DNA of 64,000 bases. Source: Nannobrachium achirus. Its lineage: Eukaryota; Chordata; Actinopteri; Myctophiformes; Myctophidae. Shown here piece by piece: positions 37,561-64,000 of this stretch. Position numbers and translations under genes: made by a program. The stretch lies in the NCBI GenBank assembly GCA_963921795.1, contig OY997657.1:3309316-3373315 (forward strand), in the 5' to 3' direction. How positions within the stretch are numbered: the first letter of the stretch is position 1; each line of letters opens with the position of its first letter. The notes beneath the pieces were generated by a model, which was not told the DNA's origin, ran no database searches, and saw only the letters and a program-made list of their open reading frames with translations.

Positions 37561-37887
37561 TTTCCGAGGACTTTGAAAAAAAGGTGGAAAATCTTTAGTT
37601 TCGACAAAATATCAGGTTTTTATATTCTCTGTTCTAGATCTATGAATTGTGTTCTAGATCTGTGTTTTTTTCGATTCTGTGATTTATATCTATAAATGCA
37701 CAAATCTAGCACACATAATGTATAGATATAGCACATACAATTTACAGATGTAGATTATATAGAACCAGGGCAGAAGAAGAATTAGAATGAATGAAAAGGA
37801 AATGGAAAGGAAGGAAAGATCAAAACATTAATTAATACAGTTGGTTGTACAACCAACCTCTCAAATCAACATTCCTGTAAGTGCAAT
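37561..37887. other. AT-rich non-coding stretch
   Basis: Short repeats of TCTAGATCTATG/TATAGATATAG type near 37630-37750 and purine-rich GGAAAGGAAGGAAAG near 37805. No gene seen. Confidence 0.5.
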
Positions 37888-38382
37888 CAGCAGGACACCG
37901 CAGGGAATTGAACCCCATCCTAGTAAACCAATCAGCAGGACACCGCAGGGAATTGAACCCCATCCTAGTAAACCATTCAGCAGGACACCGCAGGGAATTG
38001 AACCCCATCCTAGTAAACCAATCAGCAGGACACCGCAGGGAATTGAACCCCATCCTAGTAAACCATTCAGCAGGACACCGCAGGGAATTGAACCCCATCC
38101 TAGTGAACCAATCAGCAGGACACCGCAGGGAATTGAACCCCATCCTAGTAAACTAATCAGCAGGACACCGCAGGGAATTGAACCCCATCCTAGTAAACCA
38201 ATCAGCAGGACACCGCAGGGAATTGAACCCCATCCTAGTAAACCATTCAGCAGGACACCGCAGGGAATTGAACCCCATCCTAGTAAACCAATCAGCAGGA
38301 CACCGCAGGGAATTGAACCCCATCCTAGTAAACCAATCAGCAGGACACCGCAGGGAATTGAACCCCATCCTAGTGAACCTGC
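37888..38382 (+). repeat. 45-bp minisatellite, 11 copies
   Basis: Unit CAGCAGGACACCGCAGGGAA followed by TTGAACCCCATCCTAGTAAACCAAT, repeated exactly every 45 bp with single-base variants (AAT/ATT, GTA/GTG). Because 45 is a multiple of three and the unit lacks stops in several frames, long ORFs appear on both strands (up to 188 aa). There is no sign that any is translated. Confidence 0.95.
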
Positions 38383-38489
38383 CAGACCAGCGTCTTTTGC
38401 TTCTTGACATTTACAGGTGGAAGACAAACGTAACTATTAGAAAAGAAAATTCCTACAAAATTTTAAGTGTGCCTGCAGCTCGCTGAGTG

Positions 38490-38600
38490 TATGCATTAGC
38501 ATTTTTAATATTAGCATATATAGCATTAGCATTAACTTTTTTAAACATTAGCATTAGCATTTTAGTGTTAGCATTAGCATTTTTAGCATTAGCGGAAGTA
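38490..38600 (+). repeat. GCATTAGCATTTTTA-type short tandem repeat
   Basis: Irregular repeats of TTAGCATT over about 110 bp. Similar TTAGCATTAGCATTTGTTA units occur at 37330-37365. Confidence 0.8.
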
Positions 38601-38727
38601 GCGGTTAGCCGTTAGGTATGTCGGACCACCCACCGAGTTTGAGACTAGTAACATGCTGCAAACTTGAGTTATGGCGGTTTAAAGCCCAGCCAATAGGAAT
38701 ACAGAGGGGGCGGGGCTTAATCAATTA

Positions 38728-38753
38728 CAACACACACACACACACACACACAC
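38728..38753 (+). repeat. (CA)n microsatellite
   Basis: About 13 CA units. Confidence 0.9.
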
Positions 38754-38819
38754 CTAAAAAAGACTAGAACTATTTATAGAGCTACAAATGAAAAAACACA
38801 ACGCGGTTCGCTTCCTGGT

Positions 38820-39660
38820 GCCATACCAAAGGTGTCAGTGATGATGATCTTATACAGAATGCTCCACCTCTGCTGGGAAACAAGTTATTTTACCTCTTTA
38901 CCTTTTAACCTCTCCTAATACTACTGGGGTCCCCAAAAGGTAGATTGTGACCTACCAGTAGATCACAAAGCCGCAGGTACAGGTAGACCACATGACATGC
39001 CCCTAAATATAACTATTTATAAGCTAAATAAAACTTTCTTTTTTCTCAGATTTTTTTTTTTTTTGTTTGTTTCTTGTTCTGACCTCAGGTGCTATAGAGG
39101 TTATGCACGTGACATCATCATCATACCGGAAGTTATGCGGGAACGCCTACTGAGTGGCAAAGAACTACTTTTTGTCCTTGACAGCCCATACAACCTCATC
39201 ATTTTAAACTTGAAGTACAAAGTTATTTTCAGACAGTTCTAACCAAATGGCTATTAACTCAACGTTTTCCTCGCAACATAATCACAAAAATATCGTCACT
39301 GTCGGGCAAAAACTTTGTATCCCCAAGTTTCAAATGTGTATGTGTTTTGGTAAAGCAAAGCCCTGCTTCATCATACAAGACTGTCGCACAAAAGATCTGT
39401 TTTCACTAGTTTAGTACATTTTATAGATGATAAATACAAAACGAACGGTTTTGGACACACAAGGTTTCCACCCGACAATGACGATATGCTATAAGGTGCT
39501 GGGAGTGAAACTTATAATGTAGGGGTGCCTCAGATTAAACAAATATTGATGGCGTGCCCCAAGACAAAAAACGTTTGGGAACCCCTGCTCTATACCACAG
39601 GTGTCAGTGATGATCATCTTATACAGAATGATCCACCCCCACATACCTAGCTCGGTTCCG
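38820..39660. mobile_element. MITE debris with nested insertion
   Basis: GGTGTCAGTGATGATGATCTTATACAGAATG at about 38830 recurs at about 39600 (GGTGTCAGTGATGATCATC..). Between them lies a segment with GGGGTCCCCAAAAGG at its left and GGGAACCCCTGCTCTA at its right. Its core GTCACTGTCGGGCAAAAACTTTGTATC is shared with the hAT MITE at 58065. It appears to be a hAT-family element inserted in another repeat. The exact ends are not certain. Confidence 0.5.
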
Positions 39661-39921
39661 TATTCCATACATTTTCAAAAGATATCAGGATGTATGATGT
39701 ATAGAAACCAAGTCAAAAAAGTGTGGGCAGACTGGGCACCCCTGGCCTAAACTCTTTTTACATGTTTTACTATTTTGAAAAACAGGGATGTATGACACGT
39801 GGTGAGCTTGTAGATTGGTTATTTTTTTTATATAACAATAGAAAACTATGAAATTGGCACAGATTATGTTTATCTATGCATTTCTAATTTGTTTCTCTTC
39901 AACAAATCTAGAAGGGTGTCT

Positions 39922-39966
39922 TCTGGACACAGATGATGCAACAGCCTATCTTTAATCTGATTGGCT
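39922..39966 (+). promoter_or_regulatory. MHC class II X-box / Y-box module of the alpha gene
   Basis: TCTGGACACAGATGATGCA (39922-39940) resembles the X1-X2 box (CCYAGNRACNGATG plus TGATGCA). CTGATTGGCT (39957-39966) is a Y box (inverted CCAAT). The gap is 16 bp, like that of the beta gene's module. In vertebrates X binds RFX and CREB, Y binds NF-Y, and CIITA docks on the complex to switch on class II genes. It lies about 175 bp upstream of the ATG. Confidence 0.75.
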
Positions 39967-40138
39967 GATTATTCTCCACTACAGAACAGTCCCTCCCATT
40001 CTCTGCCAGTCGTTGGAGCTTCTCGTTGAGTCAACACCTGATTATTGATCTGTTAGTAGTGATTATTGATCAGTTTGTAGTGATTATTGATCTGTTTGTA
40101 GTGATCATTGTGATCAGTTCAGTTCACATTAATCAGTG

Positions 40139-43903
<3,765 letters not shown>

Positions 43904-43936
43904 AACTAAAACAATGCTGACACTCTTGACAATAAT

Positions 43937-43961
43937 GCTATGCTATGCTATGCTATGCTAT
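43937..43961 (+). repeat. (ATGCT)n short tandem repeat
   Basis: About five GCTAT units in the alpha 3' flank. Confidence 0.85.
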
Positions 43962-44922
43962 GTTCATTTAATCATTTTATGCATAGGATGTAAGTGTAGG
44001 ATTATGTTTTCATTATCTCAACCAAGCTAAAACGGCTGGTACAGAATGTATGTTTGCCTTCACATTGAGGCCTGTACACTCTTGTACTGTAGATCATACC
44101 ATGAAAGATACATAAAACAAACTGATACACATTCTTTGAAATCATGTGATCAATTTGTAAGATTTTTCAGCTTCCATTCTGATTGGCTACTATTTGTTTG
44201 CAGTAGAGACCCATTTGCAGAAGAAAAAACCCTGAAAGCAGCATCCAATCTGCCCCATTTTATAATCACACATCAAGGGGCCTCTGAACAACACAGATAT
44301 AAAACCCATTTCACACCACCCATAGGGGGCGCCAAACAAGCTACAAATGTCAATTGCCGGGTTTCCCAAAGCGATTTTGAGCCTTCGTAGCTCACGATGG
44401 TCATAGAGACCCTTCACAGCAGCAAAACCGTTTCAAGAACGCCTCCGTGGCCTACGAGGGCTTTCGGGAAACGGGTCGAGAGTGTACAATGGAACCAAAT
44501 GGCTGCGATATTTGCACACCTTACTAATGGCTTGGGGAAACCCATCGTAAGGGCTCCTGGAAGGAGGATCGTAGAAGCAAACCCCTTTCCCATGCCTCCG
44601 CAGACCTTACGAATGATTTTTAAGGGGTGCCCTTAAACACCCTTCGTAGCAACTTGAGCACTATATAACTAAGTATAACTGTATAAAAGTATAGTTTAAA
44701 AAAAGGATGTCAGTTGGATGGCATGGTATTCTACACACCTGCTATAAAAAGAAACAATAGTGAACTATATATTTATATATAAAACATATATAAAAATTAC
44801 AAAGGTGAACTATATTTTTTATGGTATGCGTCTTGCTTTGATATACTGAGAGATTGCGCACCAAAACACAACACAACACACACTTACATAAAGAAGAACG
44901 AGCTGCCCTCCATTTGTTCTCA
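43962..44922. other. Intergenic DNA between the two MHC genes
   Basis: Contains a MITE-like block at about 44355-44640 (CCGGGTTTCCCAAAGCG .. TTTCGGGAAACGGG .. GGGTGCCCTTAAACACCC) whose ends I cannot fix. No gene seen. Confidence 0.45.
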
Positions 44923-45408
44923 AAGTGGGGTCCATGGACCCGTGGGGGTCCCCAGCTAAATGATATGCAGTGATGTGCAGAAGTGGTGACAGAACCCAGA
45001 GCACCCACTCGCCAGTCCAACACACAACCCGTTGTGCCAAAATAGTGCTGAGCTAGATTGGCAGGGCTGTTGTATTTTAGTTTGGAAGTGAGGAACCAAA
45101 TGAACCCTCATGGGTATGTAATTCAGAGAGTGTACACATGGACCAAATAGACCCAGACGTCTTTAGTTCCATTTAATTGTACACTCTCTGAGTTACACGC
45201 ATGATGAGGGTCCATTTGGTTCCTAACAGCCTCCATAGTTATTACAGCCAAGATGCACTGTACAACAGCCTTGCATATTGGGCTCAGCCTTGTTAGGGGG
45301 TTGTGTGTTGGACTGGCAGGTGAGAGCCTCGGGTTCAAACCCCGCTTCCGTGCATCGCCACATATCAAAGACCTCTGTTAGTCCCCGGACCTCACTTTGA
45401 GAACCAAT
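44923..45408. mobile_element. hAT-like element with tRNA-like (SINE) arms
   Basis: Ends TTGTTCTCAAAGTGGGGTCC and its inverse GGACCTCACTTTGAGAACCAA, as in common fish hAT MITEs. Inside, GGTTGTGTGTTGGACTGGC occurs once on each strand (about 45010 minus and 45300 plus). The plus copy continues into CTCGGGTTCAAACCCCGC, a good tRNA B box, suggesting a tRNA-derived SINE piece. It is not an intact tRNA. Confidence 0.55.
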
Positions 45409-46509
45409 GCTCTACAATATTGAAATAGTAACCTACAGTATATAATAAATATTTAAGACAAGCTATTTTAAGTCATAGAGTCTCAAATTAAAACAAGGGT
45501 TTTGTGCAGTCAATTACCAACATCACTTAAAGGTGTATTCAGTGATAATGAAAGTGGCCGGGGGTCATCTTGTCACAGCCTGGAAATGTTTAGTTTTTTA
45601 TAGATTTTCTACACCATTATAATGTTCTCGTTTTGATCATTAGACCCAATCACTGAATATTGGTAGGCCTACGTCTCCAGCTTCAGGATATGTATGATAC
45701 TGATTTACTACGAGACTGTGGCATTTTATGAGTTCAGTAGTTTACAATCTAGGCATTTGGCAGACGTTCTTAATTCAGAGCGACTGTGGTTCTCAAAACT
45801 TTTATTTTGACCTTCATAACTAAACATCATAACATATCTACGGCCATACTCTACCCTAATTGGTCGAGGACTGGCTGGCCACCTCTGAAAACCGAATCTA
45901 GCTATGCTCGCAACACGGGCATGGTGGAAGTCCTTATATGGTCAGCACACATTCTAGTGAGGAGAATGAATGTAAAATGGACCAATTATATTTTTATTTG
46001 AATGAAATATAATCACTGAATATACCTTTAAAGAAAGTCATAAAACTCCATCTGAGTCCATTATCTGTGGTTATGCTCCTGCCCAGAAGCACTGGCCTCC
46101 TCCTTAGAACTAGAATAATAGCCGGGTCCATTTGGCTCCGGGTAAATGTTTCTTGTCCATTTGGGTACGGTTAGGTCAAATTGAACCTGTGAAGACCTCT
46201 AAGTAAAACTAAAAGACAAGTCATTTTATGTTTGGTTGCGCTTGGGTGTTGTGCTCTGAAAATAGCAAATGTACAAGCTCACAGCACGTCACAGCGACGC
46301 GTGTACATCGGCTATTTTCAGCATGTAACTAAGGGTAAAATCAGCCATTACGACGCCATCAAGGCCCGCCAAAATACTTTATTGTCAACCAAATCAACTG
46401 TAGATTTAGTCGACTAAAAACACAAAAACATGCCAGATGACTAAAATATGACTCTTCTCTTTAAAACACAGATCTGTCCATAAAGACGGATGTTTAGGAC
46501 TACAGTACA
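45409..46509. other. Intergenic DNA, no gene seen
   Basis: AT-rich with scattered repeat-like phrases (CCATTTGG, CAAGCTCACAGCACG). Short ORFs only. Confidence 0.45.
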
Positions 46510-47306
46510 CCAGTAAGACTCCCTAATCGGGAGATAAGCGACCGTAGGTGGCTTATCTCCACAAATAGGGCAAAAATTTGTTTTTCCAAAATCTTCCTGA
46601 TCCATGTTGATGACATGAGTGTAGACATGCTGTGTAGTGATATTCGTGATTTTAGGGCAAAAACTGTAGGAGCGGTGTCCAAAAATGTGTTTTAAAAATC
46701 GGCCTGAAGGTGGCGCTAGAATAGGGCCATGTGAGAAATGAGGGGTGGGGTCTCCGCGTTGCCTTGGCGGACGAATAGGTACCGGCCCCGGCTCTCCCGG
46801 ACGCTCCTAGCCCGAGTTACGGCATTTTATGTGCGCTGCAGTGGCAGGGGGTCCTCCACTGGGGGCGCCACCACTTTTGCATCCGTTCTGGAGCACCAGG
46901 AGTCGGTGGTCCCCGGGAATTCCCCGCGTGCCGCCCCGTTGGGGTGGTCATTTGGTCATTTTTGCACATTTGGTCATTTTTTACATCTGGGGGTCCCCCA
47001 GGGACCTGGGGGTCCCTGGGGCTCCGGGGGTCCTTGGAGGTTGTAGTTTGGCAGGCAAGGAGTGTGTGTGTAAAATCTGGCATGGATCGGGTCAACGGGT
47101 GCAGAGATATAAGCAGGGAAAAAGTGTGACGTGTGACGTGTGAGCACATTTGGTCATTTTTTACATCTGGGGGTCCCCCAGGGACCTGGGGGTCCCTGGG
47201 GCTCCGGGGGTCCTTGGAGGTTCTAGTTTGGCAGTCAAGGAGTGTGTGTGCAAAATGTGGCATGGATGGGGGCAACGGTTGTGGAGATATGAGCAGGGCA
47301 ACAGTG

Positions 47307-47338
<32 letters not shown>

Positions 47339-48061
47339 AGACAGCCAGGGGAGGTTTTGGTACAGTACACCAGTAAGACTCCCTAATCGGGAGATAAGCG
47401 ACCGTAGGTCTCGCTAGAAGAGGGCCATGTGAGAAATGAGGGGTGGGGTCTCCGCGTTGCCTTGGCGGACGAATAGGTACCGGCCCCGGCTCTCCCGGAC
47501 GCTCCTAGGCCGAGTTAGGGCATTTTATGTGAGCTGCAGTGGAGGGGGTCCTCCACTGGGGGCGCCACCACTTTTGCATCCATTCTGGAGTACCAGGAGT
47601 GGGTGGTCCCCGGGAATTCCCCGTGAGCAGCCCCGTGGGGGTGGTCATTTGGTCATTTTTGCACATTTGGTATTTTTTTAACACCTGGGGGTCCCCCAGG
47701 GACCTGGGGGTCCCTGGAACTCCGGGGGTCCTTGGAGGTTGTAGTTTGGCAGGCAAGGAGTTTGTGTGGAAATTTTGGCATGGATCGGGCCAACGGTGGC
47801 CGAGATATGAGTAGGGGGAAAGTGTGACGTGTATGTGGTAATGTTTTTACACCTGGGGGTCCCCCAGGGACCTGGGGGTCCCCCTGGAACTCCGGGGGTC
47901 CTTGGAGGTTGTAGTTTGGCAGGCAAGGAGTTTGTGTGGAAATTTTGGCATGGATCGGGGCAACGGTTGTGGAGATATGAGCAGGGCAAAAGTGTGACTG
48001 ACGGACTGACTGACGGACACCTGGTGGAGCTAGCTATAGTAAATGCGACCTACGGTCGCAA
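46510..48061 (-). mobile_element. Helitron-like elements A and B with a tandem duplication
   Basis: Copy A begins (inverted) CCAGTAAGACTCCC at 46510; copy B begins the same way at 47370 and ends ..GCGACCTACGGTCGCAA at 48061, next to T. The first 860 bp, including flanking TACAGTACA, are tandemly duplicated and copy A lacks the other terminus. Each copy holds a minisatellite of units containing CTGGGGGTCCCCCAGGGACC and CTTGGAGGTTGTAGTTTGG. On the minus strand the 3' end is hairpin (CTCCC..GGGAG) plus TCTTACTGG|T, as in the element at 24657. Confidence 0.65.
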
Positions 48062-48100
48062 TTAGCTGGTTAAGAGGTAACGGTTACTGAAAGGTTCTTA

Positions 48101-49022
48101 CCAGTAAGACTCCCGAATCGGGAGATAAGCGACCGTCAGGTCACAGCGTGACCTGACGGTCACGCTGTGGACCTGACGGTGATGTCAGCGAGTTGTGACA
48201 TCACTTCCTGTACAGGGCGGCTACACGAAATGTGGATAACACTATATATGGAGTGTGACGATTCAAGGCATCTCGGTTAAGTTCTTACCGGACACCACTG
48301 CATCGGTTATCTCCATATATGGAGGGATGTGTTGGTTATCTCCATATCTGGAGATTCAACCTTCAACGATTTTGACATCTTGTTACTAATCTGTCGGTAG
48401 ATAATGCCGGTCTTATATCACAGCCTCCACCTCTCACGTCATACGGGCAGCCATAGTTACACCTGGAATGTTGAATCTCCATATATGGAGATAACCTACG
48501 CATCACACAAAGTCTGACCTCACCAGCCCATACTTGGGCATGGACGACTTATATCTCCATATACGGAGATGGCCATATATGGAGATACGATGACATCACA
48601 GAGTCCACAGCTGATGATGTGGCGTGATGTCATACAATACACAAACAAGCCCTATATAAAGGGGCAATTCTCAGCAGGGAAGAGAGCATTCCCCACTAGC
48701 TGAGTATCTTATCACATCTTGGATGTGATGATAAGCTATAAGCTTAGTTGATCCTGGCGATAAGGTCTGAGTCGAGGAATGCTCTCTTCCCTGGTGAGAA
48801 TTGCCCCTTTATATAGGGCTTGTTTGTGTATTGTATGACATTGTATGACATCACGCCACATCATCAGCTGTGGACTCTGTGATGTCAGAGTGATATCAGC
48901 TGTGGACTCTGACGTCACACGTGTCACGTCACACGTGTGACTCAGGGACGGACTCAGGGACGGACGGACGGACGGACGGCCGGTGGAGGTTTTCATACTA
49001 AACTGCGACCTGACGGTCGCAA
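48101..49022 (-). mobile_element. Helitron-like element C with a long internal inverted repeat
   Basis: Same termini (CCAGTAAGACTCCC .. GGTCGCAA) and the same A^T flanks. It contains a perfect hairpin near 48131-48161 (GACCGTCAGGTCAC / GTGACCTGACGGTC) and, at about 48585-48900, arms of about 105 bp sharing GATGACATCACAGAGTCCAC and AAAGGGGCAATTCTC in inverse, around a 75-bp loop. Repeated CTCCATATATGGAG palindromes occur throughout. Noncoding. Confidence 0.7.
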
Positions 49023-49183
49023 TAAAACACTGGTTATGGCCAGCTTACTGCAAGTTGTTACTTTATCTTTGCCTGGTAACATTTGAGTAAAGAGTGGTTT
49101 CTTTTTATCTTCATTTCCACAACAGAATCTCAAATCATCAACATGTTTATGATTTTTAGATGTATTTTTTGGTTTATCATCTA

Positions 49184-49228
49184 CCTGGCAACAAGTGATG
49201 ACTGTGACTAGTGTTTTTTCATTGGTTG
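49184..49228 (+). promoter_or_regulatory. MHC class II X-box / Y-box module of the beta gene
   Basis: CCTGGCAACAAGTGATGACT (49184-49203) fits X1-X2, and CATTGGTTG (49220-49228) is the Y box. The gap is again 16 bp, matching the alpha module, which supports co-regulation of the pair by RFX/CREB/NF-Y and CIITA. About 180 bp upstream of the ATG. Confidence 0.78.
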
Positions 49229-49287
49229 TTGTAGAGTAGAGACTTTTGGGGAAGGGCTAGAGTTAGAGTTACAGCTAGTCTGTGTTC

Positions 49288-49406
49288 AACTCATCAACAC
49301 TTCAACTAAACTCTGAAACATCTCAACTCATCAACACTTCAACTAAACTCTGAAACATCTCAACTCATCAACACTTCAACTAAACTCTGAAACATCTCAA
49401 CTCATC
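49288..49406 (+). repeat. 37-bp tandem repeat in the beta 5'UTR
   Basis: Three full copies of AACTCATCAACACTTCAACT..GAAACATCTC at 49288, 49325 and 49362, with a fourth partial copy whose AACTCATC runs directly into the start codon. Confidence 0.95.
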
Positions 49407-63862
<14,456 letters not shown>

Positions 63863-64000
63863 ATAGCATGTTTAATTAATGTTTAATATCTTCTTATATT
63901 TTAATTATAAAGTTTTAATAATGTTTAATCTCATATATTTCAATCATAAAATCTTAATAATGTTTAATCTCTTCTTATCATATTAATAATGTTTAATCTC

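Noticed and set aside
37841-38427. 188-aa ORFs on both strands
   Set aside because: Produced by the 45-bp minisatellite; identical openness on opposite strands argues against coding.
45289-45350. tRNA gene
   Set aside because: Good B box, but no convincing cloverleaf or intact A box; fits a tRNA-derived SINE piece.
46738-47814. Pro/Gly-rich ORFs of 80-150 aa on both strands
   Set aside because: Arise from the GGGGTCCCCCAGGGACC minisatellite inside Helitron-like copies; frames differ between copies.
48690-48790. Spliceosomal or other structured RNA gene in the loop of element C
   Set aside because: No match to snRNA landmarks that I know (Sm site, U1/U2/U4/U5 5' ends); explained as the loop of an inverted repeat.

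Overview
Eukaryotic nuclear DNA, almost certainly from a teleost fish. The only recognisable host genes are an MHC class II alpha gene (about 40.1-43.9 kb) and an MHC class II beta gene (about 49.4-63.9 kb), head-to-tail on the + strand. The beta2 domain of the beta gene is split over two exons, an arrangement described for neoteleost/percomorph fishes. The rest is repeat DNA: long (TG)n runs, hAT-, Harbinger-, Helitron-like and TTAA-target elements, LINE fragments and LTR elements.

Region 1 (1-33.3 kb) is a satellite array with a 306-bp monomer, about 21 kb or 69 monomer equivalents. It is opened by four clean insertions: a TTAA-target transposon carrying a promoter and a duplicated small first exon (3184-4035); a tandem LTR-internal-LTR-internal-LTR element primed by tRNA-Asn and bounded by one 5-bp target duplication (14244-22815); a Helitron-like element (24657-25151); and a terminal-inverted-repeat element (27006-29404) that itself contains a small LTR retrotransposon (27269-29253).

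Region 2 (33.3-39.9 kb) is mixed. It holds a hAT MITE, an unidentified 185-aa minus-strand ORF, a weak multi-exon plus-strand candidate, decayed satellite, an 11-copy 45-bp minisatellite and further MITE debris.

Region 3 (39.9-63.9 kb) is the MHC class II pair. Both genes have an upstream X-box/Y-box pair with 16-bp spacing, the expected control module for RFX/CREB/NF-Y and CIITA. The alpha gene has all domain exons, but exon 2 carries one base too many, so the chain is broken as written. The beta gene joins in phase through all exons and predicts about 248 aa. The 3' end of beta exon 3 with its splice donor has been amplified into an 86-bp minisatellite (28 extra donors). The 5' end of beta exon 5 with its splice acceptor has been amplified into a 70/85-bp minisatellite (13 extra acceptors). 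In addition, (TG)n tracts abut the acceptors of alpha exon 4 and beta exon 4. This repeated duplication of splice boundaries in an immune gene is the most striking feature of the window.

All calls come from reading the sequence; no database search was possible.
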